A stretch of DNA of 64,000 nucleotides from assembly GCA_016714935.1 (NCBI GenBank), contig JADKBU010000011.1, forward strand, positions 62,001-126,000, read 5' to 3'. The notes beneath the pieces are model-generated. The model saw nothing but the letters and a program-made list of their open reading frames with translations, was not told the DNA's origin and did not search any database. The position numbers and the translations under genes are program-made. Each line of letters opens with the position of its first letter. The stretch's first letter is position 1. This DNA comes from Candidatus Accumulibacter propinquus. GTDB lineage: Bacteria; Pseudomonadota; Gammaproteobacteria; Burkholderiales; Rhodocyclaceae. Positions 8,597-17,758 of the stretch are shown piece after piece.

Positions 8597-9705
8597 GTAC
8601 ACAGATCCACTCGATCGAGACGCAGGATCTGCTGGCCGGTACGCCTGGTTCGGTCGAAAACCCGTCCCGCCAACTGCCCACAAGCGGCGTCGATATCGTC
8701 GCCACGCGTCTTGCGCGTGGTGGTCACTACCCCGGCCTCGATCAGAATCTCTGCGAAACGGCGAATGCGCGCGGCCGGCGAGCGCCGGTAGGCTGAACCG
8801 GGGAAGGGATTGAACGGGATCAGGTTGAACTTGCAGGGTACCCCGCGCGTCAGGGCCAGCAGCTCCCGTGCCTGAGCATCGGTGTCGTTCACCCCGTCGA
8901 GCATCACGTATTCGAAGGTCACGAAGTCGCGTGGCGCCTTCTCAAGGTAGCGCTGGCAGGCCCCCAGCAACTCGCGCAAGGGATACTTCCGGTTGATCGG
9001 CACCAACTCATCGCGCAGACGGTCATTCGGTGCATGCAGGGAAACCGCCAGCGCAACCGGACACTCGTCGCGCAGGCGATCCATCGCCGGCACCAGGCCC
9101 GAGGTCGATACCGTCACCCGGCGACGCGACAGACCATAGGCATTGTCGTCAAGCAGTACGCGCAGGGCCGTTACGGTATGCTCAAGGTTGGCCAGCGGTT
9201 CGCCCATGCCCATCAGGACGACGTTGCTGATCACCCGCTCGCCCTGCGCATCCTGTCCTGGGTCGGCACCCAGGGCCTGCCGCACCTGCCAAAGCTGACC
9301 GACAATCTCGGCCACCGTCAGATTGCGGTTGAAACCCTGCTTGCCGGTAGAGCAGAACGAGCAGTCAAGGGCACATCCCGCCTGCGTCGAAATGCAGAGC
9401 GTCCCCCGTTCGACTTCAGGAATGAAGACCGATTCGACGGCGTTACCGCCGCCGACATCGAAAAGGAATTTGCGCGTACCATCGTCCGCGACGCGGTCCG
9501 AGATCACCGCCGGCGGTGCAACCACGGCGATGTCCTTGAGCTTCCCGCGCAGGCTCTTGGCGATGTCGGTCATCGCATCGAAATCATTCTGCCCACAACG
9601 ATGCAACCAGCGCAGCACCTGCGTAGCGCGAAAAGCCTTCTCCCCGTGTTCGGCGAAGAAGGCCGTCAGGCCAGCGCTATCGAGATCAAGCAGATTTACC
9701 GTCAT
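8593..9705 (-). CDS. rlmN: Dual-specificity 23S rRNA/tRNA adenine-C2 methyltransferase RlmN
   Basis: Radical-SAM enzyme that methylates A2503 of 23S rRNA and A37 of some tRNAs. The CxxxCxxC cluster motif (CALDCSFCS) is at about residues 112-118, followed by GFNRNL. GMGEPL (SAM binding) and a C-terminal CGQLAGR with the catalytic Cys are present. The 370-aa length is normal. It heads the chain of overlapping genes rlmN-pilW-rodZ-ispG-hisS-yfgM-bamB-der, with ndk 130 nt upstream. Confidence 0.97.
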   Translation of the reverse strand: MTVNLLDLDSAGLTAFFAEHGEKAFRATQVLRWLHRCGQNDFDAMTDIAKSLRGKLKDIAVVAPPAVISDRVADDGTRKFLFDVGGGNAVESVFIPEVERGTLCISTQAGCALDCSFCSTGKQGFNRNLTVAEIVGQLWQVRQALGADPGQDAQGERVISNVVLMGMGEPLANLEHTVTALRVLLDDNAYGLSRRRVTVSTSGLVPAMDRLRDECPVALAVSLHAPNDRLRDELVPINRKYPLRELLGACQRYLEKAPRDFVTFEYVMLDGVNDTDAQARELLALTRGVPCKFNLIPFNPFPGSAYRRSPAARIRRFAEILIEAGVVTTTRKTRGDDIDAACGQLAGRVFDRTRRTGQQILRLDRVDLCT

Positions 9706-9836
9706 CGAGGCATGTCAGGGAAGCAGTCGCCGACGCGACCCGCGCGCCGACGCTCTCGCGCACGCGCGAAGAGGGCCGGCGATGAAAGAGAGGTATGCCC
9801 CATGGTGCTTGCAACGGCCATCTGTCTTGGTTCGGG

Positions 9837-10265
9837 CTAGCGTCCCGAATAGACGCTCATCGCCGGAAAGAAGAAGGCGATTTCAACTTTCGCAGTCTCT
9901 TCGCCGTCGGAGCCATGCACGGCATTGGCGTCGATCGACTCGGCGAAGTCCGCACGAATGGTTCCCGGCTCGGCCTTCTTGGGATCGGTGGCGCCCATCA
10001 ACTCGCGGTTCTTGGCAATCGCGCTCTCCCCTTCGAGAACCTGGATCATCACCGGGCCAGAAATCATGAACGAAACCAGATCCTTGAAGAAGGGACGCTC
10101 GCGATGCACGGCATAGAACGCCCCGGCTTCCTGCGGCGACAACCAGGCCATCCTGGAGGCGATCACTTTCAGGCCATTCGACTCGAAGCGGGAGTAGATC
10201 TTGCCGATCACGTTTTTGGCAACCGCGTCGGGCTTGATGATGGAAAGGGTGCGTTCGATGGCCAT
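9837..10265 (-). CDS. ndk: Nucleoside diphosphate kinase
   Basis: Transfers the gamma-phosphate of ATP to NDPs through a phosphohistidine. The N-terminus ERTLSIIKPDAV, the nucleotide-binding region and the active-site His in NAVHGSDGEETA are all present. 142 aa is the standard length. A GGAGA sequence sits 9 nt before the ATG. ndk is followed by rlmN after 131 nt with no obvious terminator, so the two may be cotranscribed. Confidence 0.97.
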   Translation of the reverse strand: MAIERTLSIIKPDAVAKNVIGKIYSRFESNGLKVIASRMAWLSPQEAGAFYAVHRERPFFKDLVSFMISGPVMIQVLEGESAIAKNRELMGATDPKKAEPGTIRADFAESIDANAVHGSDGEETAKVEIAFFFPAMSVYSGR

Positions 10266-10335
10266 GAGCTATTCTCCAAAGGCAGGTAGACAGGAAAAAC
10301 AACGAGAAATCATATCGCTAGACACACAACCTTAA

Positions 10336-10341
10336 ATTATA
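10336..10341 (-). promoter_or_regulatory. Candidate -10 box for ndk
   Basis: Read on the minus strand, an exact TATAAT lies about 70 nt before the ndk ATG in an otherwise GC-rich stretch. A good -35 at 17 nt spacing is not evident, so this is a weak sigma70 assignment based on the -10 alone. Confidence 0.4.
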
Positions 10342-10381
10342 CCAAGACTCGGGCACGAATGCCGACCTGGATGCCAAAATG

Positions 10382-10418
10382 CATGGCGCGCGTACGGGTT
10401 TCCCGTACGCGCGCCATG
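10382..10418 (-). terminator. Perfect hairpin after dctM
   Basis: A 17-bp perfect inverted repeat (10382-10398 with 10402-10418) with a 3-nt loop lies 28-64 nt past the dctM stop. On the minus strand it is followed by a short CATTTT rather than a long T-run, so it may terminate or mainly protect the 3' end of the transporter mRNA. It also lies upstream of ndk. Confidence 0.6.
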
Positions 10419-10445
10419 GTCAGGCATCAAACCACCGGTTGTCGG

Positions 10446-11729
10446 CTACATCATGCCGAGCGTCCTCGGCAGCCAGGTCGAGATGATCGGTACGTAGGTC
10501 ACCACGACCAGGAAGGCGAGCATCGACAGCAGCCACGGCCAGACAGCGATGGTGAGTTCAGTAATCCCCATCTTGGTAATACCCGAGGCGACGTAGAGGT
10601 TGAGGCCGACCGGCGGATGGCACATGCCGACTTCCATGTTCACCACCATCAGGATACCGAAGTGCACCGGATCAATTCCAAGCTTCATCGCCACCGGGAA
10701 GAGGATCGGCGCAAAGATGAGCACGATCGATGATGGCTCCATGAAATTGCCGGCCAGCAGCAGGATGATATTCACCGCCAGCAGGAAGGCGATCATGCCC
10801 AGACCATGGCCCAGCATCCAGTCGGCCAGCGCCTGCGGGATGTTCTCGTTGGTCATGATGAACGAGAACAGCACGGCGTTGGTGATGATGTACAGCAGCA
10901 TCGCCGACATGTTGGCCGAGTTCAGCAGCACCCGCGCCACATCCTTCATCGACAGATCCTTGTACACGAAGACGGCGACGAAGAAGGCGTAAACCGCGCT
11001 CATCGCCGCCGCCTCGGTCGGTGTGAACATGCCGCTGTAGATGCCGCCCATGACCACGACGATCAGCAGCAGGCCCCAGACCGATTCACGGAAAGCGGTC
11101 CAGCGCTCGCCGAAAGTCGCCTTCTTCATGCGCGGGTAATCGAACTTCCTGGCCCGATACCAGGTCACGCCGCCGAGCACGCAAGCCAGAGCGATGCCGG
11201 GAATGACGCCGGCCATGAACAGCGCGCCGACCGAGGTATTGGTCGCCACCGAATACATGACCATCACGATCGACGGCGGGATCAGGATGCCGAGCGCGCC
11301 CGAGGTGGTGATCACCCCGGCCCCGAAACGGTTCGGGAAACCAGCCTTGAGCATTGCCGGCATCAGGATCGACCCGATCGCCACCACCGTTGCCGGCGAC
11401 GAACCCGAGACCGCTGCGAACAGTGCACAGGCGAGCACGCCGGCGAGACCCAGACCACCGTACCAGTGCCCGACCATACTGGTCGCGAACTTGATCATTC
11501 GTCGCGCCACTCCGCCGTGCGTCAGGAAATTGCCGGCAAGAATGAAGAACGGAATGGCCATGATCTCGAACTTCTCGATGCCGGTGAACAGCTTCAGGGC
11601 CACCGATTCGAGCGGTACCTGCGTAAACAGGAACAGGAAGCTGAGAACGGTCAGGCCGAGAGAGATCGAGATCGGCATGCCGGTCAGCATGAGGCACATC
11701 AACAGGATGAAGATGATTGCGGCGTTCAT
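10446..11729 (-). CDS. dctM: TRAP transporter large permease DctM
   Basis: 427-aa integral membrane protein with about 12 hydrophobic segments. It has TRAP DctM-family sequences such as GMPISISLGLTVLSF, FFILAGNFLTHGG, SGSSPATVVAIGSI and PPVGLNLYVASGI. With DctQ and the DctP receptor it forms a Na+-dependent secondary importer for C4-dicarboxylates or similar organic acids. The ATG at 11729 overlaps the dctQ stop by 4 nt. Open frames that appear to fuse it to dctQ arise only because dctQ is frameshifted. Confidence 0.95.
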   Translation of the reverse strand: MNAAIIFILLMCLMLTGMPISISLGLTVLSFLFLFTQVPLESVALKLFTGIEKFEIMAIPFFILAGNFLTHGGVARRMIKFATSMVGHWYGGLGLAGVLACALFAAVSGSSPATVVAIGSILMPAMLKAGFPNRFGAGVITTSGALGILIPPSIVMVMYSVATNTSVGALFMAGVIPGIALACVLGGVTWYRARKFDYPRMKKATFGERWTAFRESVWGLLLIVVVMGGIYSGMFTPTEAAAMSAVYAFFVAVFVYKDLSMKDVARVLLNSANMSAMLLYIITNAVLFSFIMTNENIPQALADWMLGHGLGMIAFLLAVNIILLLAGNFMEPSSIVLIFAPILFPVAMKLGIDPVHFGILMVVNMEVGMCHPPVGLNLYVASGITKMGITELTIAVWPWLLSMLAFLVVVTYVPIISTWLPRTLGMM

Positions 11730-12431
11730 TGTTTCTTGCCTCCTTGGCCCGATTGCTCTTCCGGATGACGTTTCTTGTAGGTCAGATCGTGCGGATGCAG
11801 GTTGTCCTCCATTTCGAAGGCGTTGATCTCCTCGGCAATGGTCGCCTCGTCGATACCGTCCACATGGCCGTGGTCGTGGTGCGGCAACTCCCCGGTTCTG
11901 ATGAAGCTCGCCGTCACCTGCAGGAAGCGGAAGCACATCAGGCTTGATCCGAGCGGAATCGCGCTGTAGACAATCCAGGTTGGCCACTCGAGATCGGGCG
12001 TGGTCGGCCCTTCGGGAACATCGACCAGTTCCCAGCCCATCAGCGTATAGAAGGCATAGTGAAAGCCGTTTTCCCAGACGAAGTGGGCGCCGAGCGTACC
12101 AACCACGCCAGTAAAAAGGGCACCGGCCAACAAGCCCAGAGACCACGAATTTGGCGCGCGTACGGCCAGACATCCGGTTGATCAGCACATCAACACCGAC
12201 GTGGATACCCGTACGCACACCGTAGGCGGCACCAAACTTGGCCATCCAGACGAACATGATGATGCACAGTTCCTGCGTCCACCCGAAGTTCAGCGACAAC
12301 AGCCAGTCCTGAAAACCGGGGATCGACAGTCCCGACAAATAGCGATGCGCCACCGACACGAAGATGATCGTCGTCGCCGCCGCCATGAGGAAGGTAATCA
12401 GCCACTCCTCAAGATGATCCAGTATCTTCAT
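11726..12431 (-). pseudogene. dctQ: TRAP transporter small permease DctQ, one frameshift
   Basis: The N-terminal half (MKILDHLEEWLITFLMAAAT to AKFVVSGL) has the first TRAP small-permease membrane segments. The C-terminal half (LAGALFTGVVGTLGAHFVW to the stop) is in another frame. Deleting one base near 12132 gives GLLAGALFTG and one continuous protein of about 234 aa. The C-terminus has an unusual 60-residue charged cytoplasmic tail rich in His, Glu and Asp. The indel breaks only this reading frame; dctM still starts normally by overlap. Confidence 0.85.
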
Positions 12432-12455
12432 TTGGAAAACTCCCCCGCCTGCCTG

Positions 12456-12491
12456 AAAAAAAGCCCGTCGGGTTCAGGCATCCCAACGGGC
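12456..12491 (-). terminator. Rho-independent terminator between dctP and dctQM
   Basis: On the minus strand a 10-bp stem (12482-12491 with 12463-12472, one G-U pair) with a 9-nt loop is followed by seven T residues (12456-12462). It lies right after the dctP stop and before dctQ. In TRAP operons such an element makes the receptor far more abundant than the permease, which depends on read-through. Confidence 0.9.
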
Positions 12492-12515
12492 CATTTTCTT
12501 CGCTTCTCCGTGTGC

Positions 12516-13529
12516 TCAGAGCTTGTTCGGGTCGAAACCGGTCTCCTTGTAGACCGCCTGCAACAGGTCCTTGCCGATGCGTGACTCCATCTTCACATGC
12601 ACCGGGGCCAGGACCTTCTTGAAGGCCTGCTTCTCTTCGGCGGTCGGCACATAGACCTGGGTCTTGCCGGTCTTCTTGACGGCCTCCAGATCCTTGTCGT
12701 TCTGCTCCTTGGCAATCTTGTTGGCGTACACGGTCGATTCCTTCATCGCCACTTCCAGTTGGCCACGCACGTCCGCCGGCAGACCCTCCCAGAACTTCTT
12801 GTTGACGATCACGGCATAACCCAGATAACCATGTTCGGTGAGCGCCAGATGCTTTTGAACCTCGAACATCTTCTGCGTATAAAGGTTCGAAATCGGGTTC
12901 TCGGTACCATCGACCACGCCGGTCTGCAGCGCCTGGTAGACCTCGGAGAAAGCCATCACCTGCGGCAGAGCGCTGAGTGCGCGGATTTCTTCTTCAAGGA
13001 CCTTCGACGACTGAATGCGCAGCTTCTTGCCTTTCAGATCACCCGGCACCTTGATCGGCGTGTTCGCCGAAAACGACTTGAAACCGTTGTCCCAGAACGC
13101 CAGACCAGTAACCCCCTTGGGCTCAAGCTTCTTGAGCAGACTCTGCCCGAGTGGGCCCTGCGTCACCTTGTGCAGTTCCGCGTAGTTGTCGAAGATATAA
13201 GGCAGATCGAAGAGTTCGAATTCCTTGACGCCGAGCGGACCGAACTTGGCCAACGACGGCGCAAGCATCTGGACGGCGCCGAGTTGCAGGGCTTCCATTT
13301 CTTCCTTGTCCTTGTACAGGGTCGAGTTGGCGTAGACCTCGACCTTGGCCTTGCCCTTGGTCAGTTCGCCTGCGCGCTTGGCAAAGAATTCGGCGGCCAG
13401 GCCCTTGGGCGTGTCATGCGCCACCACATGACTGAACTTGATGACGATCGGCTGTTGCGCCAAAACGCTGAGGGGTGCGGCGGACAGGGTGCAGGTGATC
13501 AGACCGAACAGCAGCTTCGAAAACTTCAT
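12516..13529 (-). CDS. dctP: TRAP transporter substrate-binding protein DctP
   Basis: 337-aa periplasmic receptor with a Sec signal (MKFSKLLFGLITCTLSAAPL, cleavage after LAQ). The mature domain shows DctP features: IKFSHVVAHDTPKG, the conserved Arg region KLRIQSSKVLEEE, and GVVDGTENPISNLYT. The substrate is predicted to be succinate, malate or fumarate by family and by the dctSR neighbours. GGAGGAGA lies 7 nt before the ATG at 13529, which settles the start; the longer open frame runs into the divergent dctS gene. Confidence 0.95.
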   Translation of the reverse strand: MKFSKLLFGLITCTLSAAPLSVLAQQPIVIKFSHVVAHDTPKGLAAEFFAKRAGELTKGKAKVEVYANSTLYKDKEEMEALQLGAVQMLAPSLAKFGPLGVKEFELFDLPYIFDNYAELHKVTQGPLGQSLLKKLEPKGVTGLAFWDNGFKSFSANTPIKVPGDLKGKKLRIQSSKVLEEEIRALSALPQVMAFSEVYQALQTGVVDGTENPISNLYTQKMFEVQKHLALTEHGYLGYAVIVNKKFWEGLPADVRGQLEVAMKESTVYANKIAKEQNDKDLEAVKKTGKTQVYVPTAEEKQAFKKVLAPVHVKMESRIGKDLLQAVYKETGFDPNKL

Positions 13530-13616
13530 TTTGTCTCCTCCAGGGGAACTTTGTTTGAAATTGGGCAGTGCCCGTCTTGCGGAAGCCAATATCACAAAAA
13601 AAACCTGCCGCGCATA

Positions 13617-13649
13617 TTGTGGAAATCCGCAATGTTGTGGAAATCCGCA
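13617..13649. promoter_or_regulatory. Tandem 15-bp repeats, candidate DctR operator
   Basis: TTGTGGAAATCCGCA occurs twice, at 13617-13631 and 13635-13649, exactly 18 bp apart. Each copy is itself nearly palindromic (TGYGGA-AA-TCCGCA). A degenerate third copy lies near 13577. The repeats sit in the 213-bp region between divergent dctP and dctS, where a LuxR/FixJ-type regulator such as DctR would be expected to bind. Confidence 0.6.
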
Positions 13650-13742
13650 GGTGCAAACCGGGCTTGACAGGCAGTATTGCCCCTGCCGGAAGCCGCCAAC
13701 CCGATGCCCGCCCGCCGGGGAACTTCGGTAAGATGCACGACG

Positions 13743-15734
13743 ATGAATCAGCTTACCCTCCCCTACCACTTTGAGCGCCGACGCCCGACTCCCTTGCGGT
13801 GGTCGCACTGGTATCTGTCGATCCTCAAACTGGCGGTGGGTTTGCTTCTGGTGCTGCTGATCACGCTGCTGTGGTTGTTGCACCGCAACGAAATCGATGA
13901 ACAGCGTTCGACGCTGATTGCCGATGTGCTCTGGCTTGAACAGAGCCTCCGCTTTCACCTCGATGGAAATTCCGAACAGTTGCAGCAGCTTGCCCTCGAC
14001 CTGACGCGGGCGAAGCGACAGGGCGAACTCTTCGACCTGCGCGCTCGCCATCTCCTCAAGAACAACCCTGAGCTCAGGCAGTTGTTGTGGCTGGACACTT
14101 CCGCCAGGACGGTGCACGGCATGCCGACGTTGGACCTGCCGCAGCCGCGGCAGGACTCTCCAGGCGAGAACCCGATCAACCGGTCGCTTGAGCTCGCCCG
14201 CCTGGGCAAACCCATCTACAGCGATGCCTATCGGACGACGGAGGCAGCCCAGTTCGAGGTTTACGTGCCGATCTTCGATGACGGCCATTATCGCGGCACA
14301 TTACTTGCCGTGTACTCGCTCAATGGCCTGCTCAAGCAACAGGTTCCCTGGTGGTTTGCCGAGAAGTACCAGGTGCGCATCGTCGACGGCAACGGCAATC
14401 TGCTGGCCAGCAAGTCCAGGATCGATGCCTCAGCCACCACGCTCAGCTATCCGGTCAGCCTGGATCCCCCCGGCTACGGCATGGTGCTGCAGGTCACCGT
14501 TTACCGTGGCGCGGACAACCTGGCACAGACCCTGATTGCCACGTTGATTGTCGTCCTCGGCGCGGCGGTGTTCTGGAGCCTTTGGGCGGTGCGCGGACTG
14601 ATCCAGAGGCGCCTCGCCGCCGAGCAGGCGCTGCGCTCGGAATACGCGTTTCGCAAGGCGATGGAGGACTCGCTGATGGTCGGCATGCGCGCACGCGACC
14701 TCGATGGCCGCGTCACCTACGTCAACCCGGCGTTCCTGCAGATGGTGGGCTTCCGCGCCGAAGAACTGATTGGCCAGGAACCACCCATGCCCTACTGGGC
14801 TCCCGAAGAAATGGAGAAGACCTTGCTGTTGCACAACAAGGTCATGGAGGGCAAGGCTCCGCACGAGGGCTTCGAAATTCGTCTGATGCGCAAGGACGGC
14901 AGCCGTTTCGATGCCCTGATCTACGAGGCCCCGCTGATCGACGCCGATGGCGCCCAGACCGGCTGGATGGGCTCGATCATCGACGTCACCGCCCGCAAAC
15001 ACGCCGAGGAACTCGCCCGCCAGCAACAAGAGAAACTGCAGATCACCGCACGCCTGGTGACCATGGGCGAAATGGCTTCAACGCTGGCCCATGAGTTGAA
15101 CCAGCCGCTGGCGGCGATCACCAGCTACAACGCCGGTTGCCTGAACAAGCTCGAATCCGGCAACTTCACCGCCATGCAGCTCAAGGAGGCGCTCGGAAAA
15201 CTCGCGGTACAGGCGCAACGCGCCGGCCACATCATCCGGCGGGTGCACGACTTTGTTCGCAAGAGCGAGCCCAAGCTCGCGCCCTGCGATCTTGCCGAGG
15301 TCATCGACGACAGCATCGGTTTCATCGAGGCTGCTGCGAAGAACCGCGGTGTGCGTATCGTCCGCGAGATCCAGGGCATGCGCCCGGAACTGCTCGCCGA
15401 CCCGGTGATGCTCGAACAGGTCCTGCTCAATCTCATGCGCAACGGCATCGAGGCGATGAGCGAGGCCCCGACCCAGCAGCGGCGATTGACGATCAAGCTT
15501 GGCCAGGTGGACCAACAGATGGAAGTCCGGGTCATTGACCGTGGCCCGGGGATCCCGCCAGAACTCGTGGAAAAGCTGTTCACCCCCCTGTTCTCCACCA
15601 AAGTCGACGGCATGGGCATGGGCCTCAATATCTGCCGTTCGATCATCGAATTTCATCACGGCCGTCTGTGGGTCGAAAGCAACCCGGAAGGCGGCTCGGT
15701 GTTTGTCATCACCCTGCCGATTACCCGACAATGA
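13743..15734 (+). CDS. dctS: C4-dicarboxylate sensor histidine kinase DctS
   Basis: 663-aa membrane kinase. Membrane segments at about residues 25-46 and 262-282 flank a periplasmic sensing domain (double Cache-like, FEVYVPIFDDGHYRG). A PAS domain follows (about 300-420, VTYVNPAFLQMVGF), then a HisKA domain with the phospho-His in STLAHELNQPLA (about residue 449), and an HATPase_c domain with the N box NLMRNGIEAM and G box DRGPGIPPE. It is divergent from dctP and overlaps dctR by 4 nt. The ATG at 13743 avoids a longer frame reaching into the operator region. Confidence 0.92.
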   Translation: MNQLTLPYHFERRRPTPLRWSHWYLSILKLAVGLLLVLLITLLWLLHRNEIDEQRSTLIADVLWLEQSLRFHLDGNSEQLQQLALDLTRAKRQGELFDLRARHLLKNNPELRQLLWLDTSARTVHGMPTLDLPQPRQDSPGENPINRSLELARLGKPIYSDAYRTTEAAQFEVYVPIFDDGHYRGTLLAVYSLNGLLKQQVPWWFAEKYQVRIVDGNGNLLASKSRIDASATTLSYPVSLDPPGYGMVLQVTVYRGADNLAQTLIATLIVVLGAAVFWSLWAVRGLIQRRLAAEQALRSEYAFRKAMEDSLMVGMRARDLDGRVTYVNPAFLQMVGFRAEELIGQEPPMPYWAPEEMEKTLLLHNKVMEGKAPHEGFEIRLMRKDGSRFDALIYEAPLIDADGAQTGWMGSIIDVTARKHAEELARQQQEKLQITARLVTMGEMASTLAHELNQPLAAITSYNAGCLNKLESGNFTAMQLKEALGKLAVQAQRAGHIIRRVHDFVRKSEPKLAPCDLAEVIDDSIGFIEAAAKNRGVRIVREIQGMRPELLADPVMLEQVLLNLMRNGIEAMSEAPTQQRRLTIKLGQVDQQMEVRVIDRGPGIPPELVEKLFTPLFSTKVDGMGMGLNICRSIIEFHHGRLWVESNPEGGSVFVITLPITRQ

Positions 15735-16330
15735 GTGCGCACGCCTATCTCGTCGACGACGACGAAGCAATCCGCGACTCGCTCGGCTGGCTGCTCGAGT
15801 CGCGCGGTGTCACCTGTGTCAGCTACCCTTCGGCCGAGGATTTTCTGGCCGCCTGGTCCCCCTCACTTGCCGGTTGCGTGTTGCTCGACATCCGCATGGA
15901 TGGCATGAGCGGCCCCGAGTTGTTCGACGTCCTGCGCGAGCGTGGCAGCCGGCTGCCGGTCATCTTTCTGACCGGTCATGGTGACGTACCGATGGCCGTC
16001 TCGGCACTGAAGAAAGGCGCTTTTGACTTCGTCGAGAAACCCTGCAACGACAATGAACTCGTCAATCGGGTCATCGAAGCGTTGAAACTCGACGAAAACC
16101 AGCGCGCGGCGGCCTCGGGCGCAGATTCGGTGAACTCGCTCGTCAGCAGACTGACTACCCGCGAGCAACAGGTCATGGATCTGGTCCTGGCCGGCAAACT
16201 CAACAAGGTGATCGCCGACGAACTGCAGGTCAGCATGCGTACCGTTGAAGTGCATCGGGCCAATCTGTTCGAGAAGATGGGCGTCAGAACGGCCGTAGAG
16301 CTCGCACAACTCCTGGCAGGCAAACGTTGA
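15731..16330 (+). CDS. dctR: C4-dicarboxylate response regulator DctR (FixJ/LuxR type)
   Basis: 199 aa. The N-terminal receiver has the acidic pair VDDDE, the phospho-Asp in LLDIRMDG (about residue 54) and the Lys in FVEKPC. A C-terminal LuxR-type helix-turn-helix follows (LTTREQQVMDLVLAGKLNKVIA...RTVEVHRANLFEKMG). It activates TRAP dicarboxylate genes when phosphorylated by DctS. The start overlaps the dctS stop (ATGA), so the two are translationally coupled. The tandem boxes near 13.63 kb are its likely targets. Confidence 0.93.
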   Translation: MSAHAYLVDDDEAIRDSLGWLLESRGVTCVSYPSAEDFLAAWSPSLAGCVLLDIRMDGMSGPELFDVLRERGSRLPVIFLTGHGDVPMAVSALKKGAFDFVEKPCNDNELVNRVIEALKLDENQRAAASGADSVNSLVSRLTTREQQVMDLVLAGKLNKVIADELQVSMRTVEVHRANLFEKMGVRTAVELAQLLAGKR

Positions 16331-16369
16331 ACGCGAGACTGGTCGCGCCTACGCAGCCGACAGACCGAG

Positions 16370-17758
16370 CTATGCCGTGGGCTGCGGCGCCGTTTCCCAG
16401 ACCGGCATGACGCCCGGCTCATCGGGCGCACAGGCAAACGCCGCATCGATGCCGATCCCGGCCACCCAGACCAGCCGCTCACCGCTCCACAACAGCGGCA
16501 GGCGGGCCCGATCCCAGGGTGGGACGCCGGCTTCCTGCAGCAGTTTGCGCAGACTTCGGAGCGGTCGCCGCGGATCAGGCTGAATACGCTCACCGCCCAG
16601 CCTGCGCCGCAGACAGACCGGGGCGCTACGCAGCAAACGATAGCTGATGCCGATACCGTGGGTCGATCCGAGCACCACCTGGTCACCTCCCCAGGGCAAT
16701 CTCGCCTCGCCGCGCCAGGGTAACGGGCCCTCGGCAACCGGCGGGCGGTGGCGAACCACATGCAGTTCACCCCGATAGACATGGACTTCGCCGTCGCGCG
16801 TGGCGACGCAGGTTTCTGAACCCGTGCCGACAGTTGCGAGTTGCCGCAGCGCCTCTTCAAGCCAGCGCGCCTCCGGGGCCTGAAAGCCGGCTGCCAGCAA
16901 TTCGGAACGCAATAGATTGCCAGCGCGCGCTTTGCTCAACATCTTGAACCTTGCCAGATCAATGCGTCCCTGCACTCCGACCGCAGCCGCGCGATCGATC
17001 TTCGCGAGTTCTTCGAGCAGCAGGGCTGCCTCGGCAAAGTGACGCCCGGCACGCGCCAGCACCTGCGCTGCCCCGGGAAAGCGCTCCTCGATGCGCGGCA
17101 TTACCTGGCGCCGCAAATGGTTGCGGCGGTGGCGGCTATCGGCATTGCTTTCGTCTTCGACCCAGTGCAACGCGTTTTCTTCCGCATAAGCGGCGAGCAA
17201 CGATCGCGGCAGGTCGAGAAGTGGCCGGATCAGGCGCGGACCGCCGGCCTGTAGCCGTTCGGCAGGCATCCCGGCAGCACCGCTGACCCCGGCGCCACGC
17301 AACAACCTGAAGAGGATGGTCTCGGCCTGATCGTCGCGATGATGGGCGAGCGCCAGCCAGTCCGCGTCGCACCCGGCAAACACCGCATGCCGCAAGCGAC
17401 GCGCCGCTGCTTCAAGCCCTTCGCCGCAGCCAAACCGCGGCACCTCTACGCGAACGACTGCAAGCGGTATCCCGAGAGCCCTACAGAGGGTGTCGCAGAA
17501 CGCGGCCCAGGTGTCGGCGTTGGCACTCAGACCATGATTAACGTGCACAGCCGACAGATCGACCGCCAGCCCGAAGCCACGCAAGGCGGCCAGTGCGTGC
17601 ACCAGGACCACGGAATCCCTGCCGCCGGAAAGGCCTACGCACAGGCGATCTCCCGGCAACCGGCGTGCATCGAGGAATACCGAGAGCGTCTGAAGGACCT
17701 GTTGCGAAGCTGCCGGCAAGGCGAACTCAGCGTTACGCCTGCTCTTTGACCCGACCAT
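16370..17758 (-). CDS. tilS: tRNA(Ile)-lysidine synthase TilS
   Basis: Uses ATP and lysine to convert C34 of the CAU-anticodon tRNA-Ile to lysidine. The PP-loop LSGGRDSVVLVHAL starts near residue 43; VHVNHGLS and LAHHRDDQAETILFRLLRGAG are the conserved family motifs. The C-terminal substrate-binding domains extend to 462 aa. The predicted ATG lies inside the accA 3' end (26-nt overlap), so the true start may be a little downstream. accA-tilS adjacency is common in betaproteobacteria. Confidence 0.94.
   Translation of the reverse strand: MVGSKSRRNAEFALPAASQQVLQTLSVFLDARRLPGDRLCVGLSGGRDSVVLVHALAALRGFGLAVDLSAVHVNHGLSANADTWAAFCDTLCRALGIPLAVVRVEVPRFGCGEGLEAAARRLRHAVFAGCDADWLALAHHRDDQAETILFRLLRGAGVSGAAGMPAERLQAGGPRLIRPLLDLPRSLLAAYAEENALHWVEDESNADSRHRRNHLRRQVMPRIEERFPGAAQVLARAGRHFAEAALLLEELAKIDRAAAVGVQGRIDLARFKMLSKARAGNLLRSELLAAGFQAPEARWLEEALRQLATVGTGSETCVATRDGEVHVYRGELHVVRHRPPVAEGPLPWRGEARLPWGGDQVVLGSTHGIGISYRLLRSAPVCLRRRLGGERIQPDPRRPLRSLRKLLQEAGVPPWDRARLPLLWSGERLVWVAGIGIDAAFACAPDEPGVMPVWETAPQPTA

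Noticed and set aside
10446..12431. A DctQ-DctM fusion protein
   Set aside because: The apparent fusion comes from a +1 base in dctQ. The normal dctQ C-terminus and the ATGA overlap with dctM are intact in the neighbouring frames.
12597..13667. 356-codon plus-strand frame
   Set aside because: Antisense to dctP, which has a signal peptide and a strong ribosome-binding site.
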